A DNA stretch of 5,739 nucleotides from Candidatus Gastranaerophilales bacterium. Its GTDB lineage: Bacteria; Cyanobacteriota; Vampirovibrionia; Gastranaerophilales; CAJFVJ01. A model generated the notes under the pieces. The model was not told the origin of the DNA. It saw only the letters and a program-made list of their open reading frames with translations, and did not search any database. The DNA lies in the NCBI GenBank assembly GCA_028694275.1, contig JAQUTS010000115.1, positions 1-5,739 on the forward strand, written 5' to 3'. Positions 1 to 5,658 of this stretch are shown piece by piece (the first letter of the stretch is position 1; every line of letters starts with the position of its first letter). The position numbers and the translations under genes were made by a program.

Positions 1-2
1 GC

Positions 3-209
3 ATGATGGGCGGTGTGCCTTACGATACTTTTTCTTCAAGAGCAAATGCGTTGCCTTTTGAGCATAGAAATCAAAATGAAGGCAGCGGATGGAAGACAGC
101 TCTTAAAGTAGCCGGCGGAATTTTGCTTGCAGGCTTAGCTTATAAGGGTGGAAAAAGCCTTTATAAGATGTTTAAAGGTTCTCCAAAGCCAAAAATCACG
201 GCGAAATAA
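3..209 (+). CDS. Small protein with Gly/Ala-rich hydrophobic helix, probably the 3' part of a gene cut by the window edge
   Basis: The reading frame gives 68 residues from a tandem Met-Met to a TAA at 207-209. It is still open at the left edge, and only two bases precede the first ATG, so neither an upstream extension nor a ribosome binding site can be judged. The first ~30 residues are polar and lack structure cues. Residues ~32-46 (ALKVAGGILLAGLAY) form a Gly/Ala-rich hydrophobic stretch that could be one membrane-spanning or membrane-associated helix. It is followed by a strongly basic tail (KGGKSLYKMFKGSPKPK) that would be expected on the cytoplasmic side. I do not recognise a named family. 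The gene is the only one on the plus strand, it converges on korB, and a strong terminator follows 50 bp downstream, which supports it as a real expressed 3' end. Its function is unknown. Confidence 0.6.
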   Translation: MMGGVPYDTFSSRANALPFEHRNQNEGSGWKTALKVAGGILLAGLAYKGGKSLYKMFKGSPKPKITAK

Positions 210-258
210 AAAATTTAACCTAAAATGATATAATGTTCCTAAAATTTGCAAAATTTCA

Positions 259-298
259 GGCATAATCCACTCCCACAGTGTGAATATGCCTTTTTTTT
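259..298 (+). terminator. Intrinsic terminator of the plus-strand gene
   Basis: The arms GGCATA (259-264) and TATGCC (285-290) pair perfectly. An inner CACT/AGTG stem (268-271 with 277-280) closes a CCCAC loop. Eight T residues follow at once (291-298), then a further T-rich run to about 305. It lies 50 bp past the TAA of the plus-strand gene. Read from the minus strand the same hairpin is followed only by a weak T stretch, so it would be a poor terminator for korB. Confidence 0.8.
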
Positions 299-328
299 AT
301 TTTTTGCTTGCACTCACTCTTGTCAGAT

Positions 329-564
329 TCCGCTTCTTGGAATACTGACAGTTCGGCTTTTTTCGCTTCGTTTTTCTTTGCTTTGCAAAGAGCCACTTCG
401 CCAAAATCCTCACTGGGACGAGTTTCGTGCGTTCGCACTCACTCTTGTCAGATTCCGCTTCTTGGATTAGTTGACAGCAGAATGTTCTTGAACTTCGCTG
501 CGTTTCTGGGAGAAACTTCGCTTTGTCGCACATTCTGCAATGCGAGCGTTGCTCCCGTCAACAA
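329..564. repeat. Tandem repeat unit 1 (236 bp)
   Basis: This is the first full 236-bp unit, running from TCCGCTTCTTGG to GTCAACAA. It aligns without gaps to the unit at 565-800. There are 11 substitutions, at 344, 393, 407, 414-416, 511, 524, 530, 541 and 549, giving 95.3% identity. It contains the perfect 10-bp palindrome CTTTGCAAAG (381-390) and a GTGC/GCAC hairpin (427-438). Confidence 0.9.
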
Positions 565-800
565 TCCGCTTCTTGGAATGCTGACAGTTCGGCTTTTTTC
601 GCTTCGTTTTTCTTTGCTTTGCAAAGAGTCACTTCGCCAAAACCCTCACGAAGACGAGTTTCGTGCGTTCGCACTCACTCTTGTCAGATTCCGCTTCTTG
701 GATTAGTTGACAGCAGAATGTTCTTGAACTTCGCTGCGTTTCTGGGCGAAACTTCGCTTCGTCGCCCATTCTGCAAGGCGAGCGCTGCTCCCGTCAACAA
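565..800. repeat. Tandem repeat unit 2 (236 bp)
   Basis: This is the second full unit, directly abutting the first, and six bases of a third (TCCGCT, 801-806) follow it. Its B module has a perfect internal stem, GGGCGA (744-749) with TCGCCC (762-767). It also has an enclosing stem GCAGAAT/ATTCTGC (713-719 with 768-774) and a small GAGC-GCT-GCTC hairpin (780-790). The first internal stem is broken at two positions in unit 1. Confidence 0.9.
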
Positions 801-804
801 TCCG

Positions 805-1656
805 CTACATAAATTGTTGGATAAGCTCTTCAACTTGCTGTCCTTCAGGGTGTCCCGGGTGTGCTTTTGATTGGACTTCATCCAGTTTTTCTTGAAGGGT
901 TGGGCGTTCTTGTTTGTAGATGACGCCTGTGTAATAGTATCCGGGTTCAAAAACAAGCTTCATTCCGGCCATTCTGTCTGTAACATCATGATCATCAGCA
1001 ATGGGTTTGATATGTTCTTTTATGCTGTCAAAGGTGATTTTGTCGTTGTATTGGACACAAGGAGACAGAACATGTACAAAAGAAAATCCTTTATGATCCA
1101 TGGCTTGTCTTATGATGCTTTTGAGTTGAGCGATATCACCTGAAAATCCTCTTGCGACAAAAGACGTCTCAAATGAAAGTGCCATCATAATCGGGTTGAC
1201 TCTTTCTTCTACAGCTTGATAAGGGTTAACTTTTGTTATTACGTTATCGTGCGATGTGGGTGAGTTTTGACCTTTTGTCAAGGCATAAATCTCATTATCC
1301 ATAACGATATATGTGATATCAGGGTTTTTTCTTGATGCGTGGATAAAGTGGTTTCCGCCGATGCTGAATCCGTCTCCGTCCCCGCCGAGTGTGATGACGT
1401 TAATATCAGGTCTTGCAGCACTGAGGCCTATCGCCACGGGCAAAGCTCTACCGTGGATTGAGTGGAATCCGTAGGTGCTTGTAAAAAACGGAAATCTGCT
1501 TGAACATCCGATACCTGATACGATTGCAGTATCATCAGGATCAAGTTGCAGATCTGTCATTGTTGTCAAAAGAGCCGCCAATACCGCGAAATCTCCACAA
1601 CCCGGGCACCAAGATGGTTTGGTTGAACTTTTATAATCTTTTAGTGTATATTCCAT
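805..1656 (-). CDS. korB: 2-oxoacid:ferredoxin oxidoreductase, beta subunit (thiamine-diphosphate and 4Fe-4S binding)
   Basis: This is the catalytic beta subunit of a cytoplasmic 2-oxoacid:ferredoxin oxidoreductase. It binds thiamine diphosphate and one 4Fe-4S cluster and works with the gamma-alpha fusion encoded just upstream. The protein is 283 aa, a normal length for KorB. The signature WCPGCGD is at residues 16-22 and GIGCS at 48-52. The diphosphate/Mg motif GGDGD (91-95) is followed by DNEIYALTKGQNSPTS (120-135). Cys17, Cys20, Cys51 and Cys200 (in SPCVQYN) are the expected four cluster ligands. The start is fixed by an AAGGA site (1664-1668) seven bases upstream, which overlaps the korA stop. 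The genes are 12 bp apart, so translation is probably coupled. The TAG stop (805-807) sits on the edge of the repeat array. 2-oxoglutarate is the likeliest substrate, but motifs alone do not exclude pyruvate or branched 2-oxoacids. Confidence 0.95.
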   Translation of the reverse strand: MEYTLKDYKSSTKPSWCPGCGDFAVLAALLTTMTDLQLDPDDTAIVSGIGCSSRFPFFTSTYGFHSIHGRALPVAIGLSAARPDINVITLGGDGDGFSIGGNHFIHASRKNPDITYIVMDNEIYALTKGQNSPTSHDNVITKVNPYQAVEERVNPIMMALSFETSFVARGFSGDIAQLKSIIRQAMDHKGFSFVHVLSPCVQYNDKITFDSIKEHIKPIADDHDVTDRMAGMKLVFEPGYYYTGVIYKQERPTLQEKLDEVQSKAHPGHPEGQQVEELIQQFM

Positions 1657-1663
1657 TTTTCTA

Positions 1664-1668
1664 TCCTT
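1664..1668 (-). promoter_or_regulatory. Ribosome binding site of korB, overlapping the korA stop
   Basis: On the minus strand AAGGA lies seven bases before the korB ATG. Its first base (1668) directly follows the korA TAA (1669-1671), and the purine run AAAAGGA includes bases of that stop codon. The geometry suggests that ribosomes finishing korA help initiation on korB, keeping the two subunits at similar levels. Confidence 0.75.
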
Positions 1669-3471
1669 TTAGAATTTGTATGATTCATCTTTTTCCAACT
1701 CAAAAGTTGTGTATTTGAGCATTTGTTGTCTTATTACTTTATCAACTTTGTCAAAAACTTCTCGCGCACTGAATGGCTCGCCGTTGTATTTGAGAACTTC
1801 AAAGAGTTTGATGTCTTTGTTGATTTTGTTTAATCTGTATACAAGATTATGCAAAAGTTGTGCTGTGTAGTTGGCTTCTGCAACAAGAATCATTTCTTTG
1901 CCTTCGACAAAACTGTTGAGCCATTGGTTTGGAACAGGGTAGATGGTTCTTGGGTAAAGTGCTTGGATTTTGTATCCTTGTTCTCTTGCCATATCAACCG
2001 CTTCCAGTACTGCGCCAGTTGTTCCGCCCCAAGTAATGATACCGATTTTGGCATCATCCGGGCCGTATGTTTTGGCAGGGATGAAGTCTTGTGTTGCAGT
2101 TTCGAGTTTTTTGAAGCGTTTTTCGGTCATCATTTTGTGGACTTCAGGCGTTGAACAAGGCTGGCAGATTTCTGTATGCTCAAGGCCTGTTGCTGTGTAA
2201 GCTCCGCCTTTGTCCCCGGGGTTTGAAATCGGAGATATGCCGTTTAAGGTGTTTTTGTATCTTACATAAAGTCCGGTATCTGTTTCACGAGTGTGTTTTA
2301 GGCGGTTTTCAATTTTGATTTTGCTAAGATCTATTTTGTCCACACATTCTTTTCTTTGGCCTATTGCCGCATCTGAGAGAAGAATTACGGGGAGCTGGTA
2401 TTTTTCTGCAAAGTTGAATGCATTGATTGTTTGATAGAAACAATCTTCCACATTCATCGGAGCGATGACTATTTTTGGGGCTTCACCGTGAGTACCGTAG
2501 ACTGCCATATTCAAGTCACTTTGCTCTGTTTTTGTAGGTAACCCTGTACTTGGGCCGCCTCTTTGGACATCGACGACAACCAAAGGAATCTCAGCCATTG
2601 ATGCTAATCCAAGAGCTTCTGACATCAAAGAAAACCCTGGGCCGCTTGTTGCAGTCATTGATTTGACACCACCGTATGATGCGCCGATTGCAGCTGTAAC
2701 AGCGGCAATTTCATCTTCGCATTGAAGCATTGTTCCGTTGACTTTTGGCATCTCAAGAGCGAGCCATTCCATGATTTCTGTTGCCGGTGTTATTGGGTAT
2801 CCTGCATAAAATCTGCATCCTGCAACGATTGCAGCGAGAGCAATAGCTTCATTTCCGCTCATAATGAGTTTTGGTCCTGATTTTTCCATTGTCATAGACG
2901 CGAGATTATCTTCTCTTTTGAGGTTTTCTGTTGCATATTTGTAGCCTTCTTCAAAGGCTTTTATGTTTGAGTCGATTATTTCTTGTGATTTTTTTGCATA
3001 ACGTTTTTTAATATCTTTTTTGAGTTGTTCTTTGAGCTCCAACTGTGGTACAAGACCGGCCATAATGCCGATTGCAACCATGTTTTTGGCTCTTATGGAG
3101 GCTTTTTCAGTAGCTATTGTTGTTATCGGTATGCGATATTTGATGATGCCTGAAAATTCTTCGAATTTGTTTTTGACTTCATCAGAATCAAGTATCAAAA
3201 TCCCGCCTGATCCCAGAAGTTTGATGTTTGAGAGGATGGCTTCTTCATTCAAACCTATCAGCACATCTGTCATAAGCCCTGTTGTATAAGCTTTTTCTTC
3301 GCTCATTCTGAGTTGGAAAGAGCACTGACCGTGACCTCTAATTTCAGAGGGGAAAGATCTGAAAGTAGTGACGTAGTATTCGCTTCTTGCTACGGCAAGT
3401 GCAAAAATATCGCCTGATGAGATAACCCCTTCTCCCGCAGTTCCGCATATCCTGATAACTAAATTTTTCAT
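1669..3471 (-). CDS. korA: 2-oxoacid:ferredoxin oxidoreductase, fused gamma-alpha subunit
   Basis: This is a 600-aa fusion of the gamma domain (about 1-190) and the alpha subunit (about 200-600), the usual size for the fused KorA-type 2-oxoacid:acceptor oxidoreductase alpha subunit. With KorB it converts a 2-oxoacid and CoA to acyl-CoA and CO2 while reducing ferredoxin, or runs in reverse. The gamma domain opens with the glycine motif GTAGEGV (10-16) and has RSFPSEIRGHGQC (38-50). The alpha part has GNEAIALAAIVAG (206-218), YPITPATE (225-232), ATSGPGFSLM (274-283) and QRGGPSTGLPTKTEQSDL (303-320). A C-terminal transketolase-like domain includes ITWGGTTGAVLEA (479-491). No ferredoxin-like 4Fe-4S delta subunit is fused or adjacent. 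The ATG start gives the expected N-terminus, but the only Shine-Dalgarno-like run (AAAGG, 3485-3489) is 13 bases away, so initiation may be weak. Exact substrate is not settled; 2-oxoglutarate is favoured. Confidence 0.95.
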   Translation of the reverse strand: MKNLVIRICGTAGEGVISSGDIFALAVARSEYYVTTFRSFPSEIRGHGQCSFQLRMSEEKAYTTGLMTDVLIGLNEEAILSNIKLLGSGGILILDSDEVKNKFEEFSGIIKYRIPITTIATEKASIRAKNMVAIGIMAGLVPQLELKEQLKKDIKKRYAKKSQEIIDSNIKAFEEGYKYATENLKREDNLASMTMEKSGPKLIMSGNEAIALAAIVAGCRFYAGYPITPATEIMEWLALEMPKVNGTMLQCEDEIAAVTAAIGASYGGVKSMTATSGPGFSLMSEALGLASMAEIPLVVVDVQRGGPSTGLPTKTEQSDLNMAVYGTHGEAPKIVIAPMNVEDCFYQTINAFNFAEKYQLPVILLSDAAIGQRKECVDKIDLSKIKIENRLKHTRETDTGLYVRYKNTLNGISPISNPGDKGGAYTATGLEHTEICQPCSTPEVHKMMTEKRFKKLETATQDFIPAKTYGPDDAKIGIITWGGTTGAVLEAVDMAREQGYKIQALYPRTIYPVPNQWLNSFVEGKEMILVAEANYTAQLLHNLVYRLNKINKDIKLFEVLKYNGEPFSAREVFDKVDKVIRQQMLKYTTFELEKDESYKF

Positions 3472-3510
3472 CTCTATTATTAAACCTTTAAAAAAATTCT
3501 TTACTTAGTT

Positions 3511-3539
3511 ATTTTAATACTCAAACATTATTAGTGCAA
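3511..3539 (-). promoter_or_regulatory. Candidate sigma70-type promoter of korAB
   Basis: On the minus strand TTGCAC (3534-3539) is separated by exactly 17 bases from TAAAAT (3511-3516), a 5-of-6 match to the -10 consensus. The -35 match is only 3 of 6. It lies 40 bp before the korA ATG and just after the terminator of the preceding gene, which is where a promoter for an independent korAB unit should be. Confidence 0.5.
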
Positions 3540-3555
3540 AGATTTTTTATTGAAT

Positions 3556-3586
3556 AAAAAAACACCCGCTTTTGCGAGTGTTTTTT
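3556..3586 (-). terminator. Intrinsic terminator after the 86-aa gene
   Basis: On the minus strand CACTCGC (3574-3580) pairs with GCGGGTG (3563-3569) over seven base pairs, including one G-U, around an AAAA loop. Seven T residues follow (3556-3562) and are preceded by a matching A-run that can lengthen the stem. It begins 4 bp after the TAA at 3590-3592. It is symmetric enough to work on the plus strand too (T-run 3581-3586), but no plus-strand gene is present to need it. It separates the small gene from korAB. Confidence 0.85.
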
Positions 3587-3589
3587 GTG

Positions 3590-3850
3590 TTATTTTTTCT
3601 TTTTAGCTTTTTTTTCTTTTTCGGCTTTTAGTCTTTCCTCTTGTATTTTTAATTCTGTTTGAGCCTGAGCTTTTTCAAGGGCAAGTTTTTTGTCCTTTTC
3701 AAAGACATCTTTTTCAGGCATACCGTTAAGATTGCCGAGGGCTTTTTGTTGAGAATTATTTATACCGGTTATTCTTGCTTCAGCATTGCTGGCGCCAATA
3801 ATTGCTTGTTGTGTAGCTAATTGCGAAGTCAAACTTACGCTGTCACCCAT
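3590..3850 (-). CDS. Small hypothetical protein with lysine-rich C-terminal helix
   Basis: This 86-aa protein belongs to no family I can recognise. Residues 1-40 are polar and Ser/Ala/Gln/Asn-rich (QLATQQAIIGASNAEARITGINNSQQ). Residues ~45-86 are highly charged and lack helix breakers, so they probably form a single long helix or coiled coil ending in KEKKAKKKK. There is no signal peptide, membrane segment or cysteine. The start is well supported: AAGGA (3859-3863) lies eight bases before the ATG. A strong terminator right after the stop and a 63-bp gap to the upstream gene indicate a real unit, either monocistronic or the last gene read from the TPR operon. The basic tail could bind nucleic acid or an acidic partner; this is a guess from composition only. 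Confidence 0.7.
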   Translation of the reverse strand: MGDSVSLTSQLATQQAIIGASNAEARITGINNSQQKALGNLNGMPEKDVFEKDKKLALEKAQAQTELKIQEERLKAEKEKKAKKKK

Positions 3851-3858
3851 TTGTCATT

Positions 3859-3863
3859 TCCTT
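3859..3863 (-). promoter_or_regulatory. Ribosome binding site of the 86-aa gene
   Basis: On the minus strand AAGGA stands eight bases before the ATG at 3848-3850. It is the best reason to treat this low-complexity frame as a translated gene. The DNA upstream to 3913 is very AT-rich and holds only poor -10-like matches, so no promoter is called. Confidence 0.65.
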
Positions 3864-3913
3864 ATTTATTAACATACTTTATTTAAAACACACAAATAAT
3901 CAAAAATGCGCAA

Positions 3914-4357
3914 TTATTGAGTTTTGTTTAGTTTGTTTTTTACTTTTTCAAAAATTTCATCGAACTTTTCTATAGGTTCAAAACTGTACCCGCAATTTTC
4001 CGTTATGCTTCCGCCCATCATAAAAACTTCTTCAACGGGATATTGGCGGCATAGGACGGGTCTTTTGTTGTAGGCTGTGCATTTGCCTGTTTCTTTATCA
4101 AGCTTTGAACATTCAAAAATCAGTCCGGTTTCATCTTTGTCCAAAACTCTTAAATACCCGTAGAAAAAGTGAAGGGTTTTTAGTCTTTCGAATTCTTCTT
4201 CCGTTTTGATAACGTCTTTGGCATGTCGTACGTATATTTTTTGACAACACCTGCCGCACCCGAGGCAAGAACCTTTTCGGATGTATTTTTTTCGTAGTAT
4301 TTTTGAATAAAAAAATCTTTGAAGATTTTCAGTCAGTTTTTTGAACTTTAGCTTCAT
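3914..4357 (-). CDS. YkgJ-type CxxCxxCC cysteine-cluster protein (putative zinc/iron binding)
   Basis: This 147-aa protein carries the signature of the YkgJ/CxxCxxCC family (PF03692 type), small proteins thought to bind zinc or an iron-sulfur cluster, mostly of unknown role. The N-terminal ~28 residues are strongly basic. The cluster CLGCGRCC occupies residues 31-38. The second half of the site is FECSKLDKETGKCTAYNKRPVLCRQYP (Cys83, Cys93, Cys103), with another Cys at 122 (NCGYSF). That makes eight cysteines in all, with the typical RPxxCRxYP ending. A short Lys-rich helix closes the protein. It starts 17 bp after the stop of the TPR gene and has no good Shine-Dalgarno site, so it probably depends on translation of that gene. 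No signal peptide is visible, so it is presumably cytoplasmic. The metal and the function are not determined by sequence. Confidence 0.85.
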   Translation of the reverse strand: MKLKFKKLTENLQRFFYSKILRKKYIRKGSCLGCGRCCQKIYVRHAKDVIKTEEEFERLKTLHFFYGYLRVLDKDETGLIFECSKLDKETGKCTAYNKRPVLCRQYPVEEVFMMGGSITENCGYSFEPIEKFDEIFEKVKNKLNKTQ

Positions 4358-4374
4358 TCTGTTTTTTGTTTTCT

Positions 4375-5646
4375 CTACCCTTGCATTTTCTTTAACATTT
4401 TAGCACATTTGGCCAAGTTTGATTTAATTTCGATTTCCTCATGCTCTAATGGGCCAAGGTTGTTTGCAAGGCGGAAAAAATCCACAGCAGTAACAAGTTC
4501 GAGTTTGTTGAGGGATTTTTTTCCCATTTCTATATATCTTTTTATGAGGTTTCTCTCAGGGTAGAGAACTTCTTTTATTGAATCCAGTTTTTTAATTAGC
4601 TCTTCTGAATCGGATTTTAGCATTGAGCAGTTTTTGTACTCAAAGTACGCATTAAAGTAGTCTTTTTTCTTGATAGAATCTTCTGCCTTTGAATAGTGAG
4701 AAGAGTAATGGGGGTTTTTTTCTCCCAATATTCCTTCTAAAGCTTTAACTCTTTCTTCTATTTTTAATGATTCAAAAGAAGTCTCATCATGTTGTTCGTT
4801 CAAAAATCTTTTGTAAAGGCAATAAGCATAGGAAAATTGTTCTATTTTGTCATATGCAATGGCTATATTTACAAGGTTTTTTTGATTTTTGGGGTCCAAA
4901 TATAATACTCTCACCCAAAATTTCACCGCATCTTCAAATTTTTCGTTCATATAACAAATACTGCCGGCGTTAAGATTGGCTTTTATGTGGTTGGGATATG
5001 CTTCAACAGCTTTTATGTAAGCTTTGAGCGCGTATAAATATTCGCCTTTATTTTGGCATTTTAGCCCTATTTTGAAGTTGTTTTTTGCGGCTTTTTTGAT
5101 TTTTGTCATTCTGTGAACAACTTGGGTGTAGCCCTCCGGGGTTCTTCCTGTTATTGATTTTTGAATGAATTTTTCGTAGTAAAAATTCGCCGCTAAAGTA
5201 TTATTTTTTTCTTCATATGCCACCCCAAGGTTCAAAAACACACCGGGGTCATTTGGGTTTAGGGTTTGTAAAATTATCCAGTATGAAATAGCTTGATCGG
5301 GATTTTTTTTGCCGTAAAAATAATTCCCCAAATTCATGTATGCTTTTTCGCAAGCGGGGTCGATTTTTATTGCATATTTCCAAAAATTGGCTGCTGATTC
5401 TATATCACCGTTTTTATGATAGATATTTCCTATGTTTACATAGGCTTGGGCGTTGTTTTCATTGAGATCCAAGACTCTTGAGAAAAAAGCCAAAGACAAA
5501 TCAAGACGTCCGTATTTGAAAAATCTTAGCCCCAATGAAAAAATATCAGCCTCTCTAAAGTTAGACTGAATATGAACATCAGCTTCTAATGCGGCTGATT
5601 GTTCAACTGTGATTAGTGATTTCATATCTTGAACAGGTGCTACCAT
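4375..5646 (-). CDS. Tetratricopeptide (TPR) repeat protein
   Basis: This 423-aa helical repeat protein is presumably a protein-protein interaction scaffold. TPR units of 34 residues can be seen at about 33-66, 67-100, 101-134, 135-168, 189-222, 223-256 and 257-290, with weaker ones near 315-348 and 370-403. The repeats have canonical positions such as AYVNIGNIYHKNGDIESAANFWKYAIKIDP. The first ~30 residues are non-repetitive, with no signal peptide or transmembrane segment. The chosen ATG is preceded by AAGG (5654-5657) at seven bases; an internal Met8 is the only near alternative and lacks that spacing. It sits 12 bp after the stop of a Ser/Thr-rich protein and 17 bp before the cysteine-cluster gene, so the three form an operon. 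No enzymatic domain is present. The partner and process are unknown. Confidence 0.9.
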   Translation of the reverse strand: MVAPVQDMKSLITVEQSAALEADVHIQSNFREADIFSLGLRFFKYGRLDLSLAFFSRVLDLNENNAQAYVNIGNIYHKNGDIESAANFWKYAIKIDPACEKAYMNLGNYFYGKKNPDQAISYWIILQTLNPNDPGVFLNLGVAYEEKNNTLAANFYYEKFIQKSITGRTPEGYTQVVHRMTKIKKAAKNNFKIGLKCQNKGEYLYALKAYIKAVEAYPNHIKANLNAGSICYMNEKFEDAVKFWVRVLYLDPKNQKNLVNIAIAYDKIEQFSYAYCLYKRFLNEQHDETSFESLKIEERVKALEGILGEKNPHYSSHYSKAEDSIKKKDYFNAYFEYKNCSMLKSDSEELIKKLDSIKEVLYPERNLIKRYIEMGKKSLNKLELVTAVDFFRLANNLGPLEHEEIEIKSNLAKCAKMLKKMQG

Positions 5647-5653
5647 AATGCAA

Positions 5654-5657
5654 CCTT
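5654..5657 (-). promoter_or_regulatory. Ribosome binding site of the TPR gene
   Basis: AAGG on the minus strand lies seven bases before the ATG at 5644-5646. It follows directly on two in-frame stop codons of the upstream gene (TAA TAA, 5656-5661) and overlaps the second, which suits coupled translation. Confidence 0.65.
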
Positions 5658-5658
5658 A

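Larger units (their letters stand above)
306..806. repeat. Modular tandem repeat array (A and B modules joined by 18-bp linkers)
   Basis: This interval holds no credible gene. It is built from three parts. Module A is 107 bp (345-451 and 581-687), bounded by CTGACA and TGTCAG. Module B is 93 bp (470-562 and 706-798), bounded by GTTGAC and GTCAAC. A linker close to ATTCCGCTTCTTGGATTA lies between them (327-344, 452-469, 563-580, 688-705). The left end begins with a truncated end of a further A module (306-326), and the right end with 8 bp of a fifth linker (799-806). The order is A'-L-A-L-B-L-A-L-B-L'. GC content of the second unit is 50% by count (118 of 236), clearly above the flanking DNA. 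Open frames across it change register between units because 236 is not a multiple of 3. No Shine-Dalgarno site or known domain accompanies them. Confidence 0.9.

Noticed and set aside
256..533. Minus-strand open frames over the first repeat unit (256-438, 297-533), rich in Lys, Glu and Ser
   Set aside because: They have no ribosome binding site, overlap each other in different frames and cross the terminator hairpin. The open reading is explained by the low frequency of stop codons in the repeat.
306..806. CRISPR array or integron cassette array
   Set aside because: The repeated linkers are 18 bp, but the intervening DNA is two recurring modules and not unique spacers, and no cas genes are nearby. 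The GTTGAC/GTCAAC ends do not fit the RYYYAAC/GTTRRRY core of attC sites, and no integrase is in view.
306..806. Insertion sequence or transposase remnant
   Set aside because: There is no transposase fragment in any frame. The inverted hexamers are internal to a tandem array, and no target-site duplication is visible at the ends. A small non-autonomous element is possible but not shown.
308..870. Two overlapping plus-strand open frames (308-706 and 523-870) with shared peptide segments
   Set aside because: They run through the repeat array. The same DNA is read in different frames in the two units because 236 is not divisible by 3. There is no ribosome binding site, and the second frame continues antisense into korB.
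684..956. Minus-strand open frame of 90 codons overlapping the korB 3' end
   Set aside because: It lies out of frame inside korB and runs into the repeat. KorB is supported there by a continuous family-length protein.
871..3289. Plus-strand open frames opposite korA and korB (871-1143, 1500-1718, 1676-1870, 1849-2154, 1970-2200, 3020-3289)
   Set aside because: All are antisense shadows of two well-identified genes and have no family resemblance.
3896..3920. Possible terminator after the cysteine-cluster gene
   Set aside because: Only an AT-only six-base stem with a 12-base loop (AATAAT/ATTATT) can be drawn, and no T-run follows it. It is too weak to call.
4767..4973. Plus-strand open frame of 68 codons
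   Set aside because: It is antisense to the TPR gene, without a ribosome binding site or recognisable motif.
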